From Sanderia malayensis (lineage: Eukaryota > Cnidaria > Scyphozoa > Semaeostomeae > Pelagiidae): a stretch of DNA of 64,000 nt. A program made the position numbers and the translations under genes. Positions 53,980 to 64,000 of the stretch are shown piece after piece. The first letter of the stretch is position 1, and each line of letters begins with the position of its first letter. Location of the stretch: assembly GCA_013076295.1 (NCBI GenBank), contig RQOL01000529.1:58838-122837 (forward strand), in the 5' to 3' direction. The notes beneath the pieces are model-generated. The model was not told where the DNA came from and ran no database searches. It was given only the letters and a program-made list of their open reading frames with translations.

Positions 53980-55412
53980 TTATGGGGCATAATCTAATAC
54001 TATAGTGTTTTTATCTCCGAAGGTTATGTGATTACTGGAATACATCATTCCAAATGCAACTTGCTTTTTCTTTAATGTAGTTGGAACTTTAATTTGCATT
54101 TGAACTTGTGAAATTCTAACATCTACAACCTTAGACCCTGTCTCCATTCGCGTATTCGTTAACTTAAATGCGTATAGGGCATAACCTTGAGTTTTCGTTG
54201 CTTGATCAGCTGTAAACTGAAGTGAAGGAACTCCCAACACTTTGTAGAGCCCACTAAGCGAATTAGTACAATTAGTATATGGAATTGTTTGAACTGTGGC
54301 CATGTAGTTGGTATGTAAAGTCAATTCAAACGAATCACCTCCTTTTTGTTGTAAATGTTGAAAATTAAACGGATTTTTTGTGTACTTCCAGCCCAAATTT
54401 CATAATCCACAAAACCGAGAATTATAATATCAGGCACTTGTCCATCCAATAACTGAACATCAAATCGGGATACATCATCTTGCATTGTCCATGTATTTAT
54501 GAATAATCGCTCTATGCCGTATGTGACATCTTCTGCTGAGCGGAGTGCTTCTAAATATTCTGTATATCTAGGAATTGTCAGTGTTACTGTATGTAGGTAT
54601 GATTCCATATGAGTAATATCCCAATCAAATGAACCTTTTTCAGCTTCTGGACACAATACAGCTTCTTTCTGATCTACTCTTTGAAATGTAAATTTTATAG
54701 GAGTGTTTCCGTCGAAATATTGCTGCGCTTTACAAATATTTAATTTCGGAAAGAAATTATATTCTACAATTTCACTTTTGTTAAAAAGTCTATTTTGTTT
54801 CACCCCTTGTATATTTGAATTTTTTACTTGGGTTTTAGCATCATCAAAATAAGTGACTTCATATTCATCAAGAACCTGAGCATTCCACACAGGTGCCTGT
54901 TCCCCTTTCTCATTTATGGTTATATTATTATCAACATGTTATCCATCATCCACTTCCAATCTATTTCCTATAGCAAAATATGGCTCTTCTAATAATTGAG
55001 TTGCATATGCGTGAGTTCGATAATGTCCATTTTGTGATTCAATAATGCTTTGTTCAGCTTGAACAATAACATTCTTAAATAGCGAATGTGCTACATTATT
55101 GAACGGGATAAATAAATCTTTCTTAGCAGCAGCAATCGCACCTCCTGTTGTAGCATTTACTAAACGTAATTTCATTCGAAATAAACTCTTAGAAAAGTCA
55201 AAAAACACGCCCGCTTGTTGTTTAACTCGAAAAATAATATCGGCATGACTTTTTCCAGGTTGATCATTTAATTGGCAAATTCTAATTGTGTTTTCTGATT
55301 GAATAGCAGAATCAATATATTCTCTAGGATTAAATGCCAATTTTTCATCAACTTCACCATCAACAGATGATCCTGCAATAACATCACTCACATTTTCGTT
55401 TTCAACTTCCAT
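53980..55412 (-). pseudogene. Major capsid protein gene (double jelly-roll type), broken
   Basis: ATG 55412. The N-terminal part has FFDFSKSLFRMKLRLVNATT and FIPFNNVAHSLFKNVIVQAE with HYRTHAYATQLL, which I recognise as the start of Polinton/adintovirus-type double jelly-roll capsid proteins. A TAA at 54939-54941 interrupts it in frame. The same frame then continues (PVWNAQVLDEY ... LHTVTLTIPRYTEYLEALRS) to a frame change at a run of six T at 54374-54379. The last part (FELTLHTNYMATVQTIPYTN onward) ends at 53980. About 475 codons overall. A small protein-coding array of structural genes surrounds it. Non-functional as it stands. Confidence 0.75.
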
Positions 55413-55497
55413 TTTCGTTTACAATTCCAGCAATTGAATTCTTCTGTTTAAAGAACTTTATATATAATATCTTTCTCATGTAAATTTTTAAAACCAA

Positions 55498-56209
55498 TTA
55501 AAATTTATACTTTGCTTGATTATTTCGATTCATAAAATCATAAGCTGTATGATACATTTTGCGATATTGTTTAATCATTCTTATAACTCGTTTTTTTTTA
55601 ACTTTATTTAATTTTTTCGATGGAATTTTACTTAATTTTTTTATTTTTGAATGAAGTTTATTAATAGATGGCTTTGATGTTCTTTTTTTCACAGATTTTA
55701 TAGGCATCATGTCTTTTAAATGTGTTGTCGCTTTTGGAAGTAAAATAGTAGGTTTTTCTTCTTGCGAAACAATTGGAGACATAACTTTCTTTAAATCCTT
55801 TGCGTTGATAAAATTTTTTGCTTTTGTTGTAACAGCTTGTGTTAATGCTTTTCGTTTTTTCCCAATAGTTTGTACTACTTGTTTTTGCACATTTCGTTTT
55901 GCTTGTTGTACAACTTTATTCAGTTGTTTTCTTGCTACTTGCGCTGTTTTTGCTTTCACCTTATTTGTAATAGATTTACCAACTCGTTTTCCAACTGTTG
56001 AAACTGTTCTAAAGGAATACTCCTTTAGAATTTTTCAATGTTTTACCTAACACTTTCGAAAGTATTCCACGCCCTTGTAATTTATTTAAAACACCTCCAT
56101 TATACCAATCCATTCTATTATGTAATGATGGTGTCCAACCTGTAGCACCTGGGACATTGTGAATTATTCCAGGTGACATTCCAGGACTTGTCAATATATC
56201 ACCATACAT
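55498..56209 (-). pseudogene. Minor capsid/core protein (pVI- or pX-like), frameshifted
   Basis: ATG 56209 opens MYGDILTSPGMSPGIIHN and then a Gly/Leu-rich amphipathic stretch, stopping near 56009. From there a second frame is very basic (KRVGKSITNKVKAKTAQVAR, later SKKLNKVKKKRVIRMIKQYR) down to 55498. The break coincides with a 24-base perfect inverted repeat. A short hydrophobic start followed by a basic tail is reminiscent of adenovirus pVI/pX, but no motif proves it. Confidence 0.55.
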
Positions 56210-56400
56210 GATTAATTAATTTCATATATTCTCAAATACTTCTATTAATTTCATGTTTGTTTCCTTCATAGGACTTTTTATAGTCTTTTTTTCAATTTAT
56301 TAGTTATATTAAACGAAATAATAAATCACAATATGCTTTTAAAACTAGTTTTTGTCCTTTTGAGTCCATAATTGTTAAATGAAAATATGCAATTTTCTGA

Positions 56401-57136
56401 TCATTTTTCATTACAAAATTCTAATGTTTCTGGTTCATAAAGAACATAATCAGTTTTAAGAGTTGGAGTTAAACGAATTCCTGGAACAATAGCTAACAAT
56501 GGAACTGTATCATCTCCAACAAATTGATCTGCTACATTGTTACTATAAATGAAGTAATTATTTGCATGAACAGCACCACCTTTTTTTGCTTGTGTTTTAA
56601 CAACTTTCGAATATGGTTCACTTTCTTTTAGTGAACATCCTTCCGGAAACCAAAATAAAGAATCAATATTTACTTCTGATGAATTAGATTCATTATAACT
56701 TGCTTCTTCGTAGCGCTTCCAAATAATAGCTTTTCTTTCATCTAATGTAACATCTAACACATCAAATCCAAAAAATGGAGTCATTTCCATCCCTATTGCT
56801 ATATGAATACAGAATGGTGGAATGTTACTAATTTGCACTCTAGTTGTATTTTCCTGTATATTATCTTGAAGTGTCCAATTTAATGCTAATGATAATTTCC
56901 ATAAATCATCCGGAAAATATGTTGACAACAATTTATATTTTTCACTACCAACTTCAGGAAATTGACTAAAAACATATTTGGATGCTTCCATAAATGAATA
57001 TTGATTCCCTGTTGATTTCTCTCTACCAGTTTTATATTCATTAAAATCCCGAATTTCATTCAATAGATTTGTGATAGAAATGGTTTTTCCTTCACCGAAA
57101 CGTTTTTGCAAATTTTTTGCAACATCAATTCGAAAT
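56401..57136 (-). pseudogene. Structural protein gene, C-terminal part (candidate penton/minor capsid)
   Basis: About 245 residues of native sequence, continuing the gene that starts at 60021 on the other side of the ISL2EU insertion. The C-terminal part, IYSNNVADQFVGDDTVPLLA followed by YEPETLEF, matches the VGD...PLL..V motif I remember from a Polinton protein taken as the minor (penton) capsid subunit. It ends at 56401. The first residues of the open frame (57204-57137) come from the transposon end. Confidence 0.55.
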
Positions 57137-57197
57137 ATAGATGATATGCATATTGACGTCACAGAACTCATTCTTTTCGGACTGAGTGGTAAAATGA

Positions 57198-57780
57198 GTG
57201 GCAAAATGACGGCCGCGAAAAAGGCGCCGAAGGAGAACGCCCCTTTTGGAGCTTGTCACTCGCCTTCTGTACATTACTCTGGTCTCACCTCTGAGCTAAA
57301 ATTAGTTTACGACCAGAAGTTGCAATTTTTACAGATATCAGACCCATATTTATTGAAAAAGTCTGATTTTGATACTCCTTTGGAGCAGTGGCCTAAATTT
57401 TTTTACGCAGTCGTTTACAATTATCTGGTTACTTCAAAAAGCAATTTTACCCATTCAAGTTTAAAAGCCTGTAAAGTATGAATGCATATGCGTATGTTGT
57501 CACTTGCCAAACCTATGAGGAAATTTGTAAGCGAATCCAGCCCCCCTTGTATCTTTTTTTTGGCAAAGTACGACACTCGCAGTATTTTCATAAAAATTGC
57601 CTAATCAAGCTTGCGTCGTCGTTAATGGTGATGGATCTGTATGTAGGGGACATTATATTTGTTTGGTCGGACAAGGGGAAGTCTGCTCTCATGTTGGGCA
57701 ATTTTTTTTATATTTATAGTGTTCTGAGTTCAAAGAAAAGTCTACATCTTCTATACTTCAGAACTTTCTTGGTTGGGTAA
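57198..57780 (+). pseudogene. ISL2EU accessory (YqaJ-type partner) gene, N-terminal part
   Basis: Starts with AAKKAPKENAPFGACHSPSV, then LEQWPKFFYAVVYNYLV and KACK. After a break near 57475, NAYAYVVTCQTYEEI resumes. The WP.....VYNYL and KAYK..NAY.YVV pattern is what I recall for the second gene of ISL2EU elements, which carries a YqaJ nuclease further on. The nuclease part was not found, so the gene is internally deleted. Faces the transposase gene. Confidence 0.55.
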
Positions 57781-58477
57781 CAACTCAACTCGCCCCACTA
57801 CAGTTGATTTCTCAGCTCTTGAAAATATCAATTTCACATCTGCTGATAAGAGTTACCAGGAATTGGTATCTAATATAACTAATATTAGTTATATTAGATA
57901 TATGTACATATACACAAACTCTGTTTGACAACACAAGGGTTACACATTGGTCTGTTTGGTAGCTTTGAAAAAAGCTATTTAAAGGGTGACTGACAAATAC
58001 TGTGCTGCTGTTTCATTCTAGAGGAACAACAGACTCACAGAGGTTGCAAAGAGCTGAACATTCAACCAAAATATCATCAAGAATGCTATCTTCTTCTGTA
58101 GTTTGCTCATAAGCAACTTGATGGGGATGATGCTCTGCAACATTGTAAATTTATTTCAAAGCAGTCACATCACAAGAACTCTACAAAGCTAAGGACAATT
58201 TATTAGAGGACACATTGTGACAATATTCAACCTTTTTGTGCGACTTGTTCAGCGTTATAAACATCGGAGGAAAGCCAATAAAAGCTTTGAATGGTCCAAT
58301 TTATAACTGTTTACGAGATTTGGTAGAGAGAGTGGACGCAGGAAATATATTGGCATTTCATGCTATCATTTGCAAGCATGGGTCTCTTGGAGCGAGAGGT
58401 CCAAAAGACACCCATGCTTTGGAAATTTGGTCCTCAGTTCAGTGTAGATTTGTGCAGTAGGTAATGTTAATCAATGA

Positions 58478-58852
58478 TCACAGCACGCTTTGAAAAATGC
58501 TCTCTGAATGCTGTAGGCATGGTCTTGTGAAGAACTTCCCTTTCAGGCCAATAAGGGCAGATAGACATTTTGACAAAACAACAATCCACTTGTAGAAAAT
58601 TCTGCAAACACTACTTTGGTGAATTCTAAAACGATAAGCTAAGTATTGCTCTGATAAATCAAGATGTAACCGGATTAGTGCAAGAAGAAGTTCTTGAAAA
58701 TTAGAGAGCTTTCTGTTGTGATGGGAATGCATGTAAGGTTTGACGAAACCAAGAATTTTCATAAGGAGCTTATTATTGTCATGTTCCAGAGTAAATTGCT
58801 CAAAAGATAACAATGCCAAATCAGTTCTCAGTTGGAAAACCTCTGACCTCAA
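58478..58852 (-). pseudogene. ISL2EU transposase, HTH part
   Basis: Minus-strand frame with LSNFQELLLALIRLHLDLSE and YLAYRFRIHQSSVCRIFYKW, the HTH_Tnp_4 region of IS4/Harbinger-like DDE transposases. After a frame change near 58.53 kb, YWPEREVLHKTMPTAFREHF continues, as expected before the first Asp. The catalytic DDE domain is missing downstream. The copy is defective. Confidence 0.8.
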
Positions 58853-59034
58853 TACAATATGTTGTCTTCCTTTAAGTTCTGACTATGTTCTCACTTTTCT
58901 GACCTAAGCATTAAGGAGACATATGTATCTATTTAGTTATAAACGTGTAAAACAGAGAATTATAATCTCACATCCCAATCAGAGCAATCCGTAGGGAAAA
59001 AATGGTGAATAAATACAAATATGTTATGGCCTAC

Positions 59035-59218
59035 CTGAGACAAAGTGAATTCCGCAAACCCAAGCATGGTCAATATTGCTATCTGGGTTTATTTTGGCAA
59101 TAAAAATCCATCTTCCCCTCCGTTTAGCGTCTTTGGGAATTCGATAAAATTTGACCTCATTCTTAAACCCATTTTCGTGCAACCAAGAACAGAACAAGAC
59201 TTAGCCATTTTGAAAAAA
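59035..59218 (-). pseudogene. THAP domain exon of the ISL2EU transposase
   Basis: ATG 59218 gives KSCSVLGC. After a frame change near 59175 comes FYRIPKDAKRRGRWIFIAKI and HAWVCGIHFVSG, ending at a donor (TCTCAG|GTAGG). C-x4-C ... C-x2-H with FYRIP and HFVSG are the THAP zinc-finger hallmarks; THAP binds the transposon ends. Break in the first third. Confidence 0.8.
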
Positions 59219-59597
59219 ATATCGCTTCAAAGTCAAAATTTGTTTTGCGCGCCCTTTTTTGTTCATCACCAGCCTCTCTTGTCAATTACAGCGATTTGTG
59301 TACTTCGGCCTAACTTTTTTTCTAAAAAGCCGCGAGCCTTGGCCGAAAGGCTGTTTTTCGGTTAAATTTTTAATAAGAAAGAAAGTCTATCAGATAAAAA
59401 TCTGATTTCATTACAGAAAACTACTATTTTGACGTCAAGTGACAAATTTTTTTTGCAAATCTGACTTGGCATCCTTGTCTATTATGTAATTTTTGAAGGG
59501 CCTATTTAAGGCTACTTCGTGGCCGCCATCTTACCACTCATTTTACCACTCAGCATGGCGGCGAATGGACTGTGACGTCAATATGCATATCATCTAT

Positions 59598-60021
59598 TGG
59601 AGCCATAGGTTTTGAAAAATCCATATCATATACATTTCGGTTTTCAATATCTATATTAGTTATGGCGTTGTAATAATTTTCTACATAACTTTTATCATTC
59701 GATTTCGTGTTATATACATAACCTCCTCTCGTGTTAGATTTTTTTTTCATCATGGTTATATTGTTTCCAAGCTCCCAAATATATTTCAACCATCCATTCT
59801 TCAACCACATAATTATTCCAATTGGAACACGTAAACTCTTTACCTCTGCTGCTTTAAAATCAACTACAATTTTTTTTTAATGCAACTTGCCATCCGTCAA
59901 AGGTATCTATATTTAATTCATTATTTGTTTGAATGAGTTCACTAAATGATAAATTCGAATTTTTATTTTCACTGTCATAGTATCCTTGTAGAATAAATCT
60001 ATTTTCATTAATGATTGTCAT
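59598..60021 (-). pseudogene. Structural protein gene, N-terminal part, interrupted by the transposon
   Basis: ATG 60021 opens TIINENRFILQGYYDSENKN and runs to a break at a run of nine T (59870-59878), after which VPIGIIMWLKNGWLKYIWEL continues to the transposon end at 59595. The rest is at 56401-57136. In total about 385 codons. Compact gene in the same direction as capsid and integrase. Confidence 0.55.
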
Positions 60022-60800
60022 TTTACTTTTCAAATAGTCTTATCCATAAATGTTCGAGGATCATCTGTAAATATAAGCTCTATTGCGCATAGATTAGGCT
60101 TAAATATGATATTATTAGTAATATCTCTTAAATAAAATCATTACAATAGAGTTCATTCACATAATCACATTCTTTAAAATCTAAATGTGTTGGTTGGTAT
60201 ACATAGACACTTTTATCTTTACCATATTTTTCTACATAATCGTATTCATTAAAATAAATATTCGTCAACAAAGACGGTAAATTAAATACTCGTATTCCAT
60301 CAATCATACAATTCATCCATTCAGAAGAAAAATTAATTACATTTTGGAAACTAATTCTTTACTTGAAACATCTAATAATTTTATGAAAACAATCTTTTGA
60401 AAAATATATTTTTTCTATCGCTACTTTAATTACCAGCATAATTATGATGAAATATTATTTCATCTTTCATTACATAACTTAATTTCTTATTAATCTCTTG
60501 AATTAATCTGCGTTCAATCATACTTCTGAGGTAAATATAAACATATAATTGTTGGAGCTTCTGATCGTCTTTTTACATGTGATGTAATTATTTTATTTGA
60601 TAATTTTCTTTAACATTCGCAGGGTTAGGAATGATTGATAACCAAAATGTTTGAAATTGAGTTGATATAATATTTGAAAATGCCAATTGCTTAAATTCAA
60701 TTAATTGGTTTATAAATGGAGATTTATCGTTATCTTTATATTCAATAAAAATATTCGCTAACGACTTGTAATAACACCTGATGCAAAATTATAATTAATT
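60022..60800 (-). pseudogene. Decayed Polinton A gene remnant
   Basis: Short minus-strand pieces in changing frames: a 62-codon one at 60128-60316 (DGIRVFNLPSLLTNIYFNEY), and near 60.55 kb KRRSEAPTIICLYLPQ. Stops and frame changes every 50-150 bases. No family recognised. It lies between two structural-type genes. Confidence 0.35.
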
Positions 60801-60803
60801 AAA

Positions 60804-61184
60804 TCACAATTTAATGAAACGGTCCGCATGTCTTTGCGCTAAATGATACGTTGTAGTAAAGGGAATACCACGTTCAAGTCCTTTATATGCAGGAGCTGGA
60901 TAACCTTCATTGTATAAATCTGTACTTTTTTCATTATAGTCTAAATTTGTCCAAAACATTATATCCATGTAATCGGACGCAAAGCTTATATCACTACTCT
61001 TTATATAATTACGTCCTAATACATAATATGCATAACGTGTCTCTGGAGCATTCAAACGTATGTATGTTACAAATTCATGAAGTTTAATACCATAAATAGA
61101 TGCCACTTTCGTATGATATTCATCTACAATAGCTGGAAAATAATCTGTTTTCCAATTATCAATTCCTAACATCTCTACCAACAT
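60804..61184 (-). CDS. Unknown Polinton A structural-cluster protein
   Basis: 126 residues from ATG 61184, intact. Tyr/Asp-rich (YAYYVLGRNYIKSSD, YNEGYPAPAYKGLERGIPFT). No domain recognised. Its position between candidate capsid genes suggests a virion role. It may be only part of a longer gene continuing into 60.8-60.0 kb. Confidence 0.4.
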   Translation of the reverse strand: MLVEMLGIDNWKTDYFPAIVDEYHTKVASIYGIKLHEFVTYIRLNAPETRYAYYVLGRNYIKSSDISFASDYMDIMFWTNLDYNEKSTDLYNEGYPAPAYKGLERGIPFTTTYHLAQRHADRFIKL

Positions 61185-61207
61185 CCTACTAAATCTACAT
61201 CCTACTA

Positions 61208-61778
61208 AAAACCCATATTTTCTTTAATTTGCATTCCTTTAAATCCAAAATCAAACTTCTCTGTACCAGGAATAAGTTGAATATAAATGATGGACTCTTG
61301 CGGCCAAACCCCCTCCTCCTTCCCAACTTACAAAATTGCATTTTAAATATAAGGGTCTATTTAAAAACGCATTTATTGCATCAAAACTCCAATTTGTTGC
61401 CTCATTATTCAATGTTAAAGCTTTATCTCTTTCTATATGAATTCTAGGTAATTGATTTCCTATCCAATTATTACCACTGGTATTAAACACAAGATTATAT
61501 TTATGCGCATCCGTCACATTATTAACATCAAATTTATTCTTAAACACTGTACTTTGTGATTGAAATGGTGAACTTATTCTTTGCAACCAAATACATCTAG
61601 GATAGTCTATTGTTTCATATGGTGGTAATATGCATTTTATAGCGCTCATTTTCCATTCTTTAGAACTATCAAATGATACTTTATCCTTTAACGTCACACG
61701 AAAACTAGTATTTTCATCATTTCTTGATGCTTTCGCTGATGAAACTGCAACTATTTTTTGCGGTTTTGTTGCTAACAT
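61208..61778 (-). pseudogene. Structural-type protein, one frameshift
   Basis: ATG at 61778 overlaps the integrase stop (TAATG). SFRVTLKDKVSFDSSKEWKM then SAIKCILPP resembles the F.V.L..pi.L....WEV.L.ei..P lead of Polinton minor virion proteins. The frame changes at a run of five C (61309-61313), and the C-terminal part (IYIQLIPGTEKFDFGFKG) ends at about 61208 (two TAGs). About 190 codons. Function inferred only. Confidence 0.5.
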
Positions 61779-63085
61779 TATGACTCAATTTTATCTCTAT
61801 CTCGTCCATTTGCATTTTTGTATCTTTCTTCTTCATTTATACGGTTTTCCTCTTTTAAACTATCAAAAAATACTTGTTTTGTTATAAAATCACTATTTTT
61901 TAACATTTGTGAATCCTTTATTGTTGAATGTTGTATATTCTTTGTTAATACCCAAAACGCTTTCCAGTAAAGTGAAGTTGTCACTAAACTCCATGCATTT
62001 TCTTTTTTAACTATTTCATCCAGTTTAACAATATCAGGAAATGTTATTTCTTGTAATTGATCTGTAAAAAACTTTCCATCTACTAATTCTCCTCCTAAAT
62101 CCTTCAATGTGTATGCAAATGGAGTATATGTTAAATCCACTTTATATATAACAAATATTTCATCTGTCCATTGTTTATGAAAACCTCTTTTAAATATCTT
62201 TTTTCTTTGTGCTATTTCTTTATACTTCGAAGATATTTTTCTACTTTTCACTTTACTTTCATCATTATTATTTTCCTCATTTATAATCGAACGTTTAAAC
62301 GGCTTACGCGATTTTGGTATTTTTGCTTCTTGAGCACTCCAGTATTTTTGGAGATTGCTTTTAACTTCTGGATAATTATTCACATTCACCTCATTAGGCG
62401 CCATACCAATAATTCGATGATATGAATTATTTAAACTTTCTACAATCTCCTTTAATACCTTTAAATAATTCTTTGTATTATTTGCTTGCATATACTTTAC
62501 TAATTTTAATTTTAGTGTCCTGTTATATCTTTCTACTATAGCACATTTTGGATCATCATTTGAATATATTAATTTTATATCCTTCTGTTTTATTAACGCT
62601 TTAAATGAGGAGTTAATAAATTCTGAACCTCGATCAGCTCTTATAAATTTAGGACGTCTAGCAGTTGCATCAAATATACTTTTCATTGCGAGCACACTAG
62701 ATGGTCCTGATTTATTTGTCATAGCTCTAACCCAAGCATGTCTATCAAATTGATCAACACAACAAAATAAATAACGTGTTCCATTATTAAAATCTGGATG
62801 AAATATATCGTCACTTTGAACATCCATTAAATCAATTTCCCAACAATAATCTTGTCGACCAGCTTTTATTGGTGGATGAACAAATTGTTTTCTTATTGGT
62901 TTATAATCTCCGTGTGTGATATTAGATTTCGACCATTCTGTCACTTGTGCTTGTGTTAATGTTGGAATTTCTTTTTTCGCATACGAATAAAATTTATTTA
63001 AACCAGAATATGATCCAGGAAAACTAGGAGTATTATATAACTTTGATAATTTTTCATTTAATAAATGCTGATCATTAAGACTCAT
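61778..63085 (-). CDS. int: Polinton A retroviral-type integrase
   Basis: 435 residues, intact, ATG 63085. An N-terminal lead-in (LSKLYNTPSFPGSYSGLNKF) is shared with Polinton B. The rve core has Asp in YCWEIDLMDVQ, Asp in KFIRADRGSEFINSS and Glu in CAIVERYNRTLKLK. The C-terminal part (KQWTDEIFVIYKVDLTYTPF and the following GGELVDGKFF) is the chromodomain-like or SH3-like tail usual in Polinton integrases. It inserts the element into host DNA with 6-bp duplications. Overlaps its neighbours by a few bases at both ends, as in compact viral genomes. Confidence 0.93.
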   Translation of the reverse strand: MSLNDQHLLNEKLSKLYNTPSFPGSYSGLNKFYSYAKKEIPTLTQAQVTEWSKSNITHGDYKPIRKQFVHPPIKAGRQDYCWEIDLMDVQSDDIFHPDFNNGTRYLFCCVDQFDRHAWVRAMTNKSGPSSVLAMKSIFDATARRPKFIRADRGSEFINSSFKALIKQKDIKLIYSNDDPKCAIVERYNRTLKLKLVKYMQANNTKNYLKVLKEIVESLNNSYHRIIGMAPNEVNVNNYPEVKSNLQKYWSAQEAKIPKSRKPFKRSIINEENNNDESKVKSRKISSKYKEIAQRKKIFKRGFHKQWTDEIFVIYKVDLTYTPFAYTLKDLGGELVDGKFFTDQLQEITFPDIVKLDEIVKKENAWSLVTTSLYWKAFWVLTKNIQHSTIKDSQMLKNSDFITKQVFFDSLKEENRINEEERYKNANGRDRDKIES

Positions 63086-63986
63086 TTTTTACTTCTGAAT
63101 TTTTAAACTCATTATACAATAAATCAATATCTTTTATTAGTTTTTGTTGTGCCTTTTTATGCTTTGATAAAGCTCCCTTTTTTTCTGCTTTTATCATCAA
63201 ATTTAATGCTTTTTTACCAAAACAATCTGTTTTCTTCATGTCTTCATCTGATGACTCTTCTGTTTCACTATCATCACTACTGCTAGACGTATCACTACTA
63301 CTACTAGATGAAACATATAGCTTTTTGCGCGGTTTCATTTTCTTTCTTTTCTTTCTTTTCGTTAATTCTTTCGCTACTTTTTGTGCGATAGAGTCCTCAT
63401 CTACCATTTTCCTTTTTCTCATACGAACATCAGCTAATCTAGGTCTCCTAGCTGCTGATAACTTTGAAACTGTTCTTTCATCATCTTCATCTTCATACCC
63501 AGAGGATTCACCACCTTCATCTTCTTCATATGAACGAAAACCACCTTTTCTCAATAATTTCTTCAGTGATTCTTCAACTTGTTGTTCAATCATTTTCGAA
63601 ATATTTCCCCTCTTTCCTTGCCCATGCAAATCTTTATCTAATTGTTTCTTTAATCGCTCTTGTCTTCTTGTATGAGAAGCAATAGGTGAATATGTTCCTT
63701 TATCTTCACTATCACTTTCGTCTGATTTTGGCTCTTGTTTATTCTGAAGAGATTTTCGAAGTGATTCTATCCTCTTTCGAATTGATTTTCTTTTTTCGGC
63801 AAGTTTTTCTGTTGGAGTTTCTGACTTAACTAAACCTGATGGTCCAGATTCCTCCTTTTCTATCTTTTCTGGCGCTACAGGATTTGATACTTTTTTACTT
63901 TCTGTTACAATTCTTCTTTGTAATTCATGTGGTAATATATTTATATTTAACCCTTCATCCACCAATTTCTTAGCAATTGAAACCAT
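63075..63986 (-). CDS. Charged Ser/Asp-rich protein upstream of the integrase
   Basis: 303 residues from ATG 63986, intact. Basic coiled stretches (AEKRKSIRKRIESLRKSL, TKRKKRKKMKPRKKL) alternate with Ser/Glu/Asp runs (SSSSSSDTSSSSDDSETEES). Overlaps the integrase start by 11 bases. No domain recognised; a nuclear, phosphorylated, nucleic-acid-binding protein is plausible from composition. The upstream end of Polinton A lies beyond the window. Confidence 0.6.
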   Translation of the reverse strand: MVSIAKKLVDEGLNINILPHELQRRIVTESKKVSNPVAPEKIEKEESGPSGLVKSETPTEKLAEKRKSIRKRIESLRKSLQNKQEPKSDESDSEDKGTYSPIASHTRRQERLKKQLDKDLHGQGKRGNISKMIEQQVEESLKKLLRKGGFRSYEEDEGGESSGYEDEDDERTVSKLSAARRPRLADVRMRKRKMVDEDSIAQKVAKELTKRKKRKKMKPRKKLYVSSSSSSDTSSSSDDSETEESSDEDMKKTDCFGKKALNLMIKAEKKGALSKHKKAQQKLIKDIDLLYNEFKNSEVKNES

Positions 63987-64000
63987 CCCTACTAGGATAT

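Larger units (their letters stand above)
57139..59595. mobile_element. ISL2EU (IS4EU) DNA transposon, 2457 bp, AT target duplication
   Basis: The ends AGATGATATGCATATTGACG (57139 on) and the reverse complement at 59595 are identical for at least 24 bases, and inner parts (GAGTGGTAAAATGAGTGG) also match, giving TIRs of about 80 bp. AT flanks both sides (57137-57138 and 59596-59597); ISL2EU elements make AT or TA duplications. It carries a THAP exon, a transposase exon and a convergent accessory gene. Removing the element and one AT leaves the surrounding capsid-like frame uninterrupted, which confirms the boundaries. Confidence 0.88.

Noticed and set aside
63238..63675. 145-codon plus-strand Ser/Leu-rich frame
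   Set aside because: Antisense of the Ser/Asp-rich gene at 63075-63986.

Overview
This is AT-rich, intron-bearing animal genomic DNA that is almost entirely built from transposable elements. The mix of families (KDZ, ISL2EU, Helitron, BEL/Pao, DIRS, MULE and very large Maverick/Polintons), together with TE-linked HECT and integrase-core genes, looks most like a cnidarian to me. That assignment rests on remembered family resemblance, not on a search. No tRNA, rRNA, bacterial operon or CRISPR array was seen, and no clearly intact ordinary host gene was recognised.

Layout. 0-0.6 kb: a 98-bp tandem array. 1.0-7.4 kb: a minus-strand multi-exon gene of KDZ-transposase type with good splice sites, holding a foldback MITE and a SINE-like tail; a hammerhead-ribozyme core lies in its introns. 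8.0-10.6 kb: two elements made of a 61-bp minisatellite plus a GC-rich terminal hairpin ending CTAG, read here as mini-Helitrons; a third lies at 33.96-34.11 kb. 11.4-12.85 kb: a small minus-strand gene with tandemly duplicated 3' exons. 13.2-15.1 kb: a BEL/Pao gag-pol relic. 16.1-20.4 kb: a C2H2/MULE transposase relic fused to a DIRS reverse-transcriptase fragment, then a HECT-ligase gene with one frameshift. 20.9-28.1 kb: a decayed minus-strand Helitron split by an integrase-core gene, itself split by a TIR element. 29.6-30.65 kb: a 450-bp tandem repeat.

30.6 kb to the window end: two Maverick/Polintons, endogenous virus-like elements. Polinton B (30.6-33.5 kb, minus) is a truncated remnant with packaging ATPase, a basic protein and part of an integrase. 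Polinton A (from 35.15 kb, running off the right edge) is much larger. It carries a Fic-domain gene, a coiled-coil plus TRAF-type MATH gene, a tandem pair of unknown paralogues, the packaging ATPase, a zinc-finger-containing protein-primed type DNA polymerase B, and two ATPase-like proteins without a Walker A. On the other strand lie an adenain-like protease, a major capsid gene, minor structural genes, a retroviral-type integrase and a Ser/Asp-rich protein. The two elements share an end sequence beginning AGTAGTATATA and subterminal AATGTTTAAG repeats, and their ends point at each other across 1.66 kb.

How the Polinton A genes fit together: polymerase for replication, integrase for insertion, capsid, protease and ATPase for virion formation, and a host-like cargo block (Fic, MATH) next to the left end that is plausibly for dealing with host signalling. 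The copy is damaged. The polymerase, ATPase, capsid and structural genes carry frameshifts or stops, several in homopolymer runs, and a 2.46-kb ISL2EU transposon sits inside a structural gene with an AT target duplication. The most notable points are the MATH and Fic cargo, the Walker-less ATPase paralogues, the minisatellite mini-Helitrons and the head-to-head Polinton ends.
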